Source: Lucifuga dentata
Taxonomy: Eukaryota; Chordata; Actinopteri; Ophidiiformes; Bythitidae
Assembly (NCBI GenBank): GCA_014773175.1
Contig: VXCM01003449.1
Coordinates: forward strand, 3,777 to 67,776
DNA length: 64,000 nucleotides
Reading direction: 5' to 3'
Under the pieces are notes generated by a model. That model was not told where the DNA came from. It worked only from the letters and a program-made list of their open reading frames with translations, and did no database searches. The translations under genes and the position numbers were made by a program. This document shows, one piece after another, positions 44,201-56,960 of the stretch. Each line of letters begins with the position of its first letter. The first letter of the stretch is position 1.

Positions 44201-46644
44201 AAGAGAGAACACAGCACTATAGGACTGAGGTTGAAAATGGATGGATGGATGGGTGGAGTAAAAATAGGTGGAATAAAAAGAGGACAGGAAATAAAAGCAA
44301 ACACACAAACAAGGTGTGAAACCAGCATGTGAAATGTAGGAAGAGTGGGAGAGCAAAGGAAGCACAATAGTAAAGGGAGGAGGGTAAAATGAAGAGAGAG
44401 AGAATGTGTGAGAGGAGAAAGCCAGAACAGTAAACCATGAATGAAGTAAGACAAGAAGAAAGAAACAACTGAAAGGGAGAGATGTGTGAAAAAATAAACT
44501 AATCTTGTGTTGGAGGATAAAATTTGATTCGGATCCTCACAACTCATCTTGTTCCAAAATTTTCTTTGTTTTTAGGTTCTTTAGGTGTGTGTGTGTGTGT
44601 GTGTGTGTATACGCAGAACCTTACCGGACTACTCCTGATGTGTTCCTGAGGACAGAGGCAGCAAAGCTCTGGGTGACACCCACCAGACTGGTCCCATCCA
44701 CCTCAACGATCTGGTCGTTCACCTTAATCCTGAAGCACAGAGAGATGAAAAGCGACATTCAAAACACACACACACAAAATGTATTCTGAGCTTGACTAAA
44801 TTTCTTGTATCAGTCTGTCAGGTTGTCAGTCACGTGTTGTGGATAAATGTGAGTAAAGTGACATTATGACAGGAAAAATACTACCTATTAAAGGACCATA
44901 CCAGCCATTTTGCATGTTTGCGCCTAATATATTCAATTTTCTTACACATAACGTTACTGACAATCATTTCCCAAAGCATATGACTGGAATGGTGAATTAA
45001 TTTTTTTTTTTTCCCTACCTTCCAGACCGCCATTGGTTTCAGTTCATTCTGGTAAGCTATTAAAATCAACTTGTTGATACTTGAAACGTTCTTGGGATAG
45101 GTAATTCATCATCACAAACATGAAATGTAATTTTTTTTTTTATTTTTTGAAGTTCAGTAATTTTAGCGTTTAAGCAGAATAAAAAGCACAGAGTCCATGT
45201 ACATCTCCACCAGGGAATATAGTCCCAAAACAAGACTTGTGTTTATTGAAAAATTTAAACGACTGTAACTTCATAAGGTGCGTAACTATTAGCAGTCGAA
45301 ACATTGATTTTTAAGGTGGATGTATCACTTGAATATTTGATTTTGAAAGATAAAGAGATTTTGAAAAATATCAGGAAAGCTGAAATACTGTACAGTTTTA
45401 TGCTTTAGGAAATGGTTGTCAGTAATGCAACATGTATGAAAATTGAATATATTACACTTAAATATGCAAAATGGCTGGTATGGTCCTTTAAGCACGATTC
45501 TCAAAATTACAATTGAAGACTATCTCATGATGACAAATTTTTATTGTGATATTAGATTGCTGCATGACCAAGAGACAGAAGAGAGAAGGCTTAAAATGAA
45601 GGGCTAATGACGTAGCCTTTTGTCCGAGTTTTGATCTGATCTTGTAAACATTGTCGTGGCGCTGCACCTCTTCCTCAAACCTCATCCACTGAACATTTGT
45701 AATCCTGATCAAATATTGCATTCCTAATCATCACATTAAACTACCAACCTAAAACAACAACTCTGCAATGCAGAGGAAAGAGACTGAGGATGATTCACAG
45801 CATAATGAGCTCGAGTTTCATGAGTTTTTTCCCAGTCCTGATGAGGTGTTATTCACTTACCCTGCACTACTACATCTTCCATTTATCCTAAAGCTGCCGG
45901 ATTGCCTGCTGTTAGTTGAGACACATTCTGCCTCATTTGAGCCCAATTGTTTGAAAAATAAGATTACAAAATACCACCAGTTAATGTTACATAAAGGATA
46001 ACCCATGCTTATTAGTTTCACAGAAAATGTTTTAAAATCCATATATATATATATTTTTAACAAATTTATTGCAAAAAAATCAAGGTCAAAATCAAGCAAT
46101 GGCTGTATAATGGAGCCTGTCTATACACTGTATAAACATACAACAGCTACAGAGCACGACTCAATCTGCTGGTGACACATGACACATCAGCCAGTTGTCA
46201 GGTGGATGTATAGAGATGTATCAGTCTGACAGGTACACAGAAAGAGAGAGAGAGTGTGTTTGTCTGCTGTTAGTGCTGGCAGCAGCACGTTCCTGACCTT
46301 CACATGATCCAAAGTCTTCATCTAGCTTGTGTGGCTGAAGCTGCCTGGCATACAGACCACAGGAAAAGCATACACTCACAACAAATAAAATGATAGTGGA
46401 TGTGGCTAAACCCACTAAACAGTCTCTCTCACACACACACACACACACACAAACACACACAGGGTCATCTGCACCAGACATAACAGTGAGCCACAGCCAA
46501 GCTCATCTATCTGTCTTACTGTGTGTGTTTGTGCATGCATGTGTGTGTTTGTGCGTGCGTGCGTACTAGACAGAAGGAGTCCTACAGTTGGAGAGGTAAT
46601 GGCCGAAAGAAATTGCATTCTGGCTAGCAACTGTTCCTCTTTGC

Positions 46645-46688
<44 letters not shown>

Positions 46689-49600
46689 TGTGCATGTGTG
46701 TGAGAGAGAGACAAGAGGTGCTCAGAGGGCAAATAAATGTGCATGAGTTGTCCCATATTTATTACTATCAAGACACAATATGTTGAGCCTCTCATATTGT
46801 GGATAATGTTTACTGTGATAATCCATCAAGGGAAGCGGGCGGAGTTACAGGTTCAATATGGAAGACAACGTTGTTTCCAGACTATATGAAGTAGTAATCA
46901 TGCAGTACAATTGCTGAACTCTGCAGTAGTTAAACACTACCAAAGCTAGCAGAGATTTAGCAATGTAGAGAACAAGTATTTTCTCAAGAAGAGTTAAATA
47001 CTGTTAACAATGGCCGACTCCGCAGTACTTTGTGCTTGTGACACCAAACCCACAAAGAATGATCTCCCAGCTCTACAGCTTTACGGAGCTTTTAGCCTGT
47101 TTCAGCTAATTGTTTTGGTTTTGCTGCTGCATATTTATTGTACAGTTCAGTCTCAGCTGCTTTCATCAACACTGTTCATCAACAGTAGGAGGCAGGTGTT
47201 TCCATTTAAAACGCCGTGGTAAGGCAAATGTACACAAGACAAACTGGTTAATGACAAGGTGGTGAGGAAAGACTAATATATTTCTATATAAAAAGAAGAG
47301 TACTGCACTTTTAGAAGTGCTTATGGCTTTTTAATCTGTTCATGCAGAACCTGAGCTAAAAAAGACTGTGACTGTGACAAAGACTGTGTATCTGTGGAAA
47401 ATAGGTAGAAGTCAGCGACTTGGTGGCAGCTAACCAAAGACTGTCTGCTGGGAGCTGTCATCACCTCTTCTACCCCTGGCTGGGTGCTTACTCTACGCTG
47501 TTCTACACTTGTTCATGCTTTACAATGCACAGAGACAAACACAAACAAGGCACAGCTACAAAAAAGACATACTTCAAATACGGAGGCCTGTGCAAAACAA
47601 TCTTTCATTTCCTGCAAACAAACTGCGAGTCCCAGTCAGGTTGTTCCTCTCCTTGTGGATCTAATCCTTGCTGCTAAATCTGACAGGGACAGAGTGTGAG
47701 TGACTGTGTGTGTGTGCGCATCTTTCATTTGTCATACTTACTGTACATGTACGTGTAACGTGTAACGTGAAAGAAGCTCTCACCTGCCGTCTCTCTCAGC
47801 AGCTCCTCCCTCGATGACAGTCTTGACGAAGATGCCCAGTTTCTCCAGGCCTGCATCCGCACCCACACCCATCCCTATGATACTGATCCCCAAGCCGTCC
47901 TCATCTGGCAATAGTCAAATAAGTGTGACTGTGCCTGTGTGTATGTCTACATAGCTGGAAACAATGCATGCGTGTGGCAGGACGCAGTATCCTGTATCTG
48001 CAGGATTAAGCGATTCCATTTCCTAATTTGCCATTGAGGTTTGAATGGGATCCAATCAATACAAAAGCAACAAACCCAGAAAAGTAAAGTGAGGTGGAGT
48101 GACAAATATGAGGAAAAATGGATAGGTGGCTACAAATACACAGAACAGTTGATTTATTCATGGCAAAGGGAGCAGATACAAGTACTTCATGTACGACTGG
48201 CTTTCACAAAAATAGGATATGTGCGCTAAGAAGGAAATTCCCTTCCAGCGCAGCATTCGTCTCTCTTTCCACCCAGCATTAATTATACACAAGCAGTTAG
48301 TCTTACATAACAAGGCGTAGAGGTGAAACCCTATAATGGGAAGTCATTCTATTTTAGCTGCCAGGCAATACTGAGCTTTTAAGGTTAAAAAAAAAACAAA
48401 AAACTTCTCNCTATTTTAGCTGCCAGGCAATACTGAGCTTTTAAGGTTAAAAAAAAAACAAAAAACTTCTCAATGAGACAAGACAAGAGAGGTGCTTAAG
48501 AAATAAAGAGGACTAGACGTATATATGCACTTTCAGCATATACTTTTTCTCTTTTTATTTTCCTTCCCACCTTTCTCCAGTTCCACAGGGAAGAGCTCCA
48601 GTTTCTCCACCCTCTTCTCTAGCTCGTACTCTGCGGAGGAGGCAACAGGATCCACCTCCTCGTTACGACGGTCATAGTCTTCGTTGGAGTAGGTGTTGAA
48701 CACCTGCAGAGGAAGCAAAAGGAGTTACAGTTTTAGTCCAACTGTTGGGTCACTTTCCAGAGAAAAATAAGGGCTAACGATTCTATGTACACATAGTTAT
48801 GATTCTGAAGTTTAATAAAGGAGACAGCGTGAAAACAATGGTGGTATCGGTTGCTCGTCACGGGAGGGGGTAATGCTGCTACAGTACATTTTAATTAATA
48901 TGGACAGCAGCAAATAAGGGCTTTTGGTTCCAATAATAGGAAAGAAATTTCTTTCTTTGGAGCACAAGTCTCACACAGCAAAACTAACAATACTGCAGTA
49001 AGCAAAGGTGCTACCACCAACCACACGGGAGGACAGGGTACTCTTATTCCTCCTCTGAGCTGTGTGGGCTCCTTGAGGAACTGCTCACCCACTCCAAGAG
49101 CCAGTCGTCACTTCACATCTCATCAAAGCCCACCCACTCTCACTGCTCTCTGTTCTGAGGAGGACGTCGTGGAGGAGGAGGAGGAGGAGGAGGAGAAGGG
49201 GGGGAAGCTATGCACAAGATGATTCAAACGTGCAAACTCTGGTCACGTATGTAGTGCAGTGTTCTGCAGAGGGCTGGGTGCTGGATAAAGGCGTGCACAG
49301 GTACGCATAGTGTGTGTGCTTATGCATAAGCGTCATCTCAGTCAGACCGACACCTGTTATGCCCTTACAAGGAAACATTGTCGGGGAAAGATATCACACA
49401 TTTGGTTTAATGACGTAAATCGTTATCATCCCTCCATCATCATTATTCCCCACGCTGCCTGCCATTCATCTGTGAAGATCACATTCGTCAAAGCTAAATG
49501 AGGGGAGTAAAATGTCACGCGCTGCAATAAGGAAGAAGAAGAGTTCTCTTCATCATAGACAATCTGACGATCTGGAGGCAAATCCTGTGTCAGCATCGCT

Positions 49601-50886
49601 GAACAAAATGGGGGGTGAGAGCAGAAATATATTTTAATAGGAGATCAATAAAGTGATATGTCACGTAACATGCATTAAGTAAAGCCAGAGGCCACACTCA
49701 TTATAGCTCATCCAAAAATCCATATGTGAGCTGAAACTGAAAGAGGCTTCAGCGACCCAAGGTCATGACAAATAAAATTAGAAGGGCTCTCGTTAGAGTC
49801 CATACTACCTCCACCAAGGCTGAACAAGGACAAAATTTGTTTATTCTAATAATATATTGGTCTAAAGGGACAGAAACAACTATAATAAACACAATATCTT
49901 CTGGATTTATCTTAACTATTAAAGATATGCCAAAACTGTTCCCATGCTAATGAATAGGTATAATCTCAGCTACACACTAGTGTTGCATGTTTCTAACATT
50001 ATTGGTGTATAGCAATTGCATTAATGTGCCCCCATCCAAATATACATTTTAATCCATAAGATCCATATCCTTAACTAAATCCAGACCAAATTTCACCTAC
50101 TGAGAGTCTATCATGATTCGGCAGATTTTTTTTTTAATCATTGGGATTAGTTTTATCTTTGAAGAAAGTGACTAAAATATTGGAAAAAATCTTGAACTCT
50201 TAAGAAATCATTCAAAAAAATGATTAATCCTGGCCTGGTTGGGGGTGGGGCTGTTATAATATTGTTCATGCTATAAAACCAATAAATAAAGTGTTTAAAA
50301 AAAATCCTGGATCCAGGATGTGCATCAAATTTAAAAGAGTTCTTCCCTGGCGCCATGCACCGCCCTTTCACCAAGTTTTGGCAAAATTACTTTTGGAGTA
50401 ATCCTGCTATAAAACCAACCAACCAACAGACATGGGTGGAAACATAATGTTCTTGATGGAGGTAATAAGCGACGACACAGTAGGCATCATTCATCAAGAC
50501 TTTAGTATTGGATGGAGCTTTGGAAAATAAAGATGAAAGCCAAAAATACTTCAAAAGCCAAAAAATGCATGTTGCCAAGACAAGCCAGACAAACACACAA
50601 AAATTAATGTGCTCACCTGCACAAGTTTGAACAGTTCTACACATTTGTTAATGCTGTAGTGATGCAGCTGATACGGCACAGTTATACAGTATATGGTGCT
50701 TTGTTGCACAGACAGAGAGTGGTGGCTTTACGCTCAGCTTGGCCACATTGACATTATAGCACGATGCTAACGGGCTCTGTTCTAATTCGTCTCTCTGTGT
50801 GCGTGATCTATCCATGACCTCCCTGTCATCAATCATTCAGTGTGATCAACAGCCATACATTATTAATGCTCTCTCTCTCTCTCTTT

Positions 50887-50927
<41 letters not shown>

Positions 50928-51222
50928 ATTTCCATGCACACATTAATATAAAGTAGTGCATAGCGTTTCAGCAAAATGCTAACATACATTCACAGCAGAC
51001 CCAACAGTGCACCATAGCACGTGTGAACACACAGAAACGCACACAATGATACACACCCATGCACAAACACACACTGCTGACGCATGCAAACACCAGCATT
51101 TCTGCTGTCCTGGACATCCTGGATGCAATACTACATTGGCAGTCAGTATGCCACTCTCTAATGGCCTTTTGCAGTCATGGTGTATTTTCGACAAACACAT
51201 TAGCATGTAGGTTTGGTGTGTG

Positions 51223-51269
<47 letters not shown>

Positions 51270-51494
51270 GTAGTCATGCAGAGAGATGAGGACAGATGAG
51301 GGTGGAACTGTGAGAGAGGGAGAGGAGGAATGGAGGAGTGATGGTGAAAGATAAGAAAAGGGCAGGAGAGGGAATTTAAAAAAAAAAAAATCAGAAGCAA
51401 TACTACATTGGCAGTCAGTATGCCACTCTCTAATGGCCTTTTGCAGTCATGGTGTATTTTCGACAAACACATTAGCATGTAGGTTTGGTGTGTG

Positions 51495-51544
<50 letters not shown>

Positions 51545-54500
51545 AGAGAGAGAGAGACTGAATAACTTACTATTAGAATGCATTTATTCACAGTCAAAAT
51601 AAACTGGATGGTTATCTGGTCCTAAACAGGAGCTACACATTTTCAGATTAGCTGAACACCACAGGTCTCCACACACACACACCTGATTTCACTCAGAATG
51701 TTAAATATGAGAGATTCCAAAACAAGATCACGGCTCAAAAAACTGAAAAATCTATATGCCCTAGACTTGTTTTAGGCGCAGGTTGTTCTCTGTTGTTGAC
51801 ATTTCACAGGATGCACATGACGCAAATTTTTAGAGGGTCAAGACAAATTCAAGAGACAAAATGAAACTCAACAGCTTCGTCAAATGTGGTATTATGCATA
51901 TCAATACGACGACCCACATAAGCCAATAAACCAATCCACGGATACAATGTCAGTCTCAAGTATGTCAGATCATTCAAACCTTATCTGCTTTAATAGCTCT
52001 GTGAAATCTATATCCTCATGTCAAGATGATGAACACACACAGGTTTCTGCTTTGAAGAACAGTTGGCTGGTGCTCGGGCGGGTCATTACGCTCAACTGTA
52101 ATTCTATTTTTACTGAAGAGGCAGCACACAAAGACGAACACTAAAATGGAAGAAGACTGGAGTATAATGGCCTGTCTCCCCGTGTGTTGCCCCTCTGGAA
52201 GTGAATTGGAAAGTCTGTTAAAGGATTAGACACAACCATTTATATGTAAATATGTTCCTCCTCACTGCCTGTAATTTCTGACAACAACTTTAAAACTTGC
52301 CATGACTTTGGATCAAAAAAGCGCGTCTCCAAACTCCAGATTTTTGGTATATAAATCGTTATAAGGCTGAAATAAGAACATTGTATTTAGATCTTTTTAA
52401 AGGACTATTTATCGGCAATAGTGCATGTCTGAGTCTAATATTCAATTTTCATACATGTTACATTACTGACAATCATTTCCCAAAAAATAAAACTGTATTT
52501 CGGCTTTCCTGATATTTTACAAAATCTCTTAATCTTTCGAAATCAAATATTGAAGTGATACACCCACCTTAAAAATCGATGTTTCACCTGCTAATAGTTA
52601 TGCAGCCTTATGAAGTCACNTGATACACCCACCTTAAAAATCGATGTTTCACCTGCTAATAGTTATGCAGCCTTATGAAGTCACGGCCATTTAAATTTTT
52701 CAATAAGCACAGTCTTGTTTTGGGGCTATATTCCCCAGTGGAGTACATTCACGCCACGCTTTTTATTGCGCTTAAATGCTTAAAATTATATAACTTCTAA
52801 AAAAAAAAGCCTGAATACAAGTCTTGTTTGCGATGATGGATTACCTATCCCAAGAATGTTTTCAGTATCAACAAGTTGATTTTAATAGCGTAAAGAATGA
52901 AGACCAATGGTGGTCCGGAAAGTAGGAAATTTTTTTTTAATTCACTGTTCCAGTAGTATGCTTTGGGAAATGATTGTCAGTAACTTTACATGTATGAAAT
53001 NTTTTTAATTCACTGTTCCAGTAGTATGCTTTGGGAAATGATTGTCAGTAACTTTACATGTATGAAATTTGAATATATTAGACTCAAACATGCACGACCA
53101 CCGGTATGGTCCTTTAAGATGAAAGCTAGCAAATGCTTTTATCATCTTACTGCATTTACTCTCATTAAGTTCATATAACCTCGAATCCACTGACTCACAC
53201 AAACAAGCACACACCATCTCCATATCTGAGATCTGATGTATATAAACTTGAAGTCTGATAAGCGCTTCCTCTCATCTCTGTATTAGTCTAGTCTTTTTTG
53301 TCATCTCTCACTCAGCCAATCAGATCTCCTCTTTCTTTTCTGGTCCTCATCCTTCACGCTGATCAATAAGTCTGACTCCAAACACACGTGCGCACACACA
53401 TTTTTGTGTTTTGCCAGTAATAAAAACTACCACAATAGAGCTAGGGGCTCTTGAGTGCAGACAGAAGTTCCGCTTGGGAGTCCACAGCTTGGCAGCCTTG
53501 TTATCTCCACGCCTGGCAGAGGATGAGGAGCATTTGATTTGATGTACCGTATAAAAATCTTCCTGAGTTCAGCTTTACTGTCAACTGATGCTGGTGCCTG
53601 GATGCCTTCAGCTCTCAGTATATGTGCACATCGCTGTTTTATCTGTTTTAATATCAATGATAATATATTGGTCAGGAGTGTGCTTGTGTGTCTGTGTGTG
53701 TGTCTCTGCAGTCTGTTTAAATTGCAGGTACATGTCTGTGTATGTGTGTATGCGTGCCAGGCTGGCATGCTTAAAGGACCATACCACCCATTTTGTATGT
53801 TTGAGCCTAATTCAATTTTCATACATGTTACATTACTNAAGGACCATACCACCCATTTTGTATGTTTGAGCCTAATTCAATTTTCATACATGTTACATTA
53901 CTGAGTCATTTCCCAAAGGATAAAACCGTATTTCAGCTTTCTTGATATTTTGCAAAATCTCTTCATCTTTCAAAATCAAATAGTCAACCGAAAAACCCAC
54001 CTTAAAAATTGATGTTTCGCCTACTAATACACTGTAAAATGTGACAAGTTGATCTGACTTAAATAAATCTAGGAAACCGAATGCCTTGAAAAAGGTAAGT
54101 AAAATAACTTAGTCTTAAGTTATGTTTACTTTATGTCTACTTGAACTTAAGACTATCAAGGCAATCGGTTTCCTATATTTTTTTTTTAAGTAAGATCAGC
54201 TTGTCACATTTTACAGTGTAGTTACACAGCCTTATGAAGTCACAGTTGTTTAAATTTTTCAATAAACAGGACTATATTGGGACTATATTCCCTGGTGGAG
54301 ACATACATTAACTCCACGCTTTTTATTGCACTTAAAAGCTAAAATTAAGAAACTTCGAGAAAAAAAAAAAAACCCTGAATACACGTATTGTTTTGATGAT
54401 GGATTACTTATCCCAAGAACACTTCAAGTATCAACAAGTTGATTTTAATAGCGTACCAGAATGAACTGAAACCAATGGCAGTCTGGAAAGTAGGAAAACA

Positions 54501-56738
54501 ATTTTTTAACTCACTGTTCCAGTAGTATGTTTTGGGAAATGACTGTCAGTAACCTTACATGTATCAAAATTGAATATATTTGGCTCAAGCATGCAAAATG
54601 GCTGGTATGGTCCTTTAATCAGTATTCATCTTGCTGGTGATGCTGCTGGATGACAGCCCCTCAGCCAAATCATGTCTGTCAGTCTGTGTGGAGAGTTGGC
54701 GGGCTCTGCTCCGGGACAGAGGAGCAGGGATTAGTCCAGGGCCTGTTTACCCACAGGGGAGGAGAGAAGAAAGGAGGATGGATGCAAATGAACATCAGGG
54801 AAAGGCTGGAGGGGAAATTACCAGAAAAGAGAAGAGGAGGAAGTAGGAAAAGAAAGAAGGGTCAAGGAAGAGATGAAAGAGGATGGAAGAAGGGGAGAGA
54901 AGAGGAAGAGAGATGGAGGTAGCTTTGAGATGATGAGAAACTGGAGAGGTTGTACATGAAAAGGAAGGATGGAGTTAACAGAGGATGAGAGGTGAGGGAA
55001 ATGTGATTCATGGTAGAGCAAAAATGGCAATGGGAAAAATAAAGAAAAGAAAATTGAAAAAAGTAAGTATGAAGCTGGGGCAGTTTGCTCCAGGGTTGTG
55101 GTAGCCTGGTGTCCATGCCCAGCCAGCCGCCTCTGATGGTATTAAGTTGAGCCTTTGGTGTGGCCACGCCAACACCCACCCTGTGCCCTCCAAACACTAG
55201 ACATGCCGACGGCAATAAGAGGCTGGAAACTGAGGAGAAATGTTCCTACTGTTATGACAAAGGCCCAGAAAACCCTGCAGTGGATTAAGTACAGCCTGGC
55301 ACACACACACACACACTCTCAAAGCAGTCTAGTCTGTGATGACAGCTCAGCACATTTGCATTCCATTACTTCTACCTGTGGCCACCCACCCACATGGAAA
55401 GAGACCAAGCTGGACAGGTGCTGAAGAAAATGTCCGCTGAAAGGATGAGACAGTTTGTGATGATGGGAATGAATTGAGGTTGACAGATATGAGCAGATGG
55501 AGACCGGAAAAAAGAAGAAAGAGAAGGAGAAGGAGACAGAAATATCAGGATGTATAGTTAAAGGTTAAGACGTATACCTCTTGTTAAACGGCTGCTAAAC
55601 GTTATTAGCAAGCACATACTTTGTGTTATGGATACACAACACTGATTCACTGTATTTTTCTGGGAACAGGATATTATCACCAGAACTAACTCAGTCTATA
55701 AATTCAAACACATGAAGACGTCCAACTTGGCTGTCACAAGTGGTAACTGCTCAAACCTGCACACTGTCACAACATATCCATATCACGAGCAGCAGTGGTT
55801 TGGCTCAGTGAGAACACACACATACACACCTCTGCAACATGACTGGCCATCTGTGCTGGTTCACCAGTGTGAAACATAGACACACAGCGCTGCACATAGG
55901 CAAAACCTTCTCTGTCATGTGACATACCTCATCTCTCATATGAGGAAGTGATGCTGACTTAGCATGTTGGGAAATGTCAAAATCTAACAAGTCAGCACTT
56001 CTGTGCAGATAAGCTTCTGCAAGGATGATCTGATTTGTGCTCAATTCTTTCAGAACTTGTACCAGGTCTAGAAATGGTGATTCAACTAAAGTGATTCAAT
56101 CAAAACCAGTGAAACACATGCAATCGTTACATTAATGTATTACTTTAAATAATTTATTCTCAACGGCAAAGTTTAGCCTCAAATGACAGCAGGTCTGTGT
56201 TTATATTATACTAGCACAGTGCCCATTCAAACTGTGCCTGTTTGGAACCGGACGGACTTATGGTGTGTGCTGCAGCCTGCCATAATTTTGTTTTGCACGT
56301 CCTGGTGAGTTAGCTTTGTTTTGCTGTAAAGGGTCGGGTTGAGACCATGCAACTGGACTGGAGCATATGCTGCCATGCCCAGAGCGTATCCTGCCGCACG
56401 GACTACTTCTTACTGGCACAGCTCAATTTGAGAACCACTCATCCAAACAACTTCACACGCGACACTGCACGTTCTTGGGTCCTGAGCAATAAACCTGCCA
56501 AATATCAAGTTCATACAGTACCGGGTTCTAGAGATGTTGACAGAGATTTCTGCCTTTATAGTTAGATTTTCAACATTTTCTTGAGGATAAACTTTAGCTC
56601 AACAGCATTTTCTAAATACAGCCACTGTAATCCAGGGATTCTACATTTCTTATATACTACTGTTTCAACGTAAAGACAAACATTGGTGTTTTTTTCACAT
56701 CTACAACACATGCTGTACATACAAATGGACTTTAAAAC

Positions 56739-56775
<37 letters not shown>

Positions 56776-56923
56776 CTACTGAATTTCGTTTCACTGTTTT
56801 GCATTCATTGTGAACTGCTCTCTCTGTAACACTTTTTTTTTTTTTCTCAAGAATGCACCTCAGTCCACACTGGTAATGGCGCAATACCATTGGGTGCCAT
56901 GACACCCACCAACAACCACCAAC

Positions 56924-56960
<37 letters not shown>

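Larger units (their letters stand above)
44730..47783. other. ppp1r9a intron 3
   Basis: 3.1 kb. It contains the element at 44888-45491, an AT run near 46042-46055, (CA)n at 46433-46462 and (GT)n at 46647-46684. The remaining sequence is anonymous. Confidence 0.65.

Noticed and set aside
44074..44547. 157-codon minus-strand ORF rich in Phe/Leu/Ser
   Set aside because: It is the complement of A/G-rich low-complexity intron sequence. Hydrophobicity comes from composition alone.
48895..49092. A 65-codon minus-strand ORF with a hydrophobic stretch ([17 protein letters not shown]) just upstream of ppp1r9a exon 2
   Set aside because: It could be an alternative first exon with a membrane anchor, but no donor was found joining it to exon 2 in frame, and neurabins have no known membrane-anchored form. 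Probably chance.
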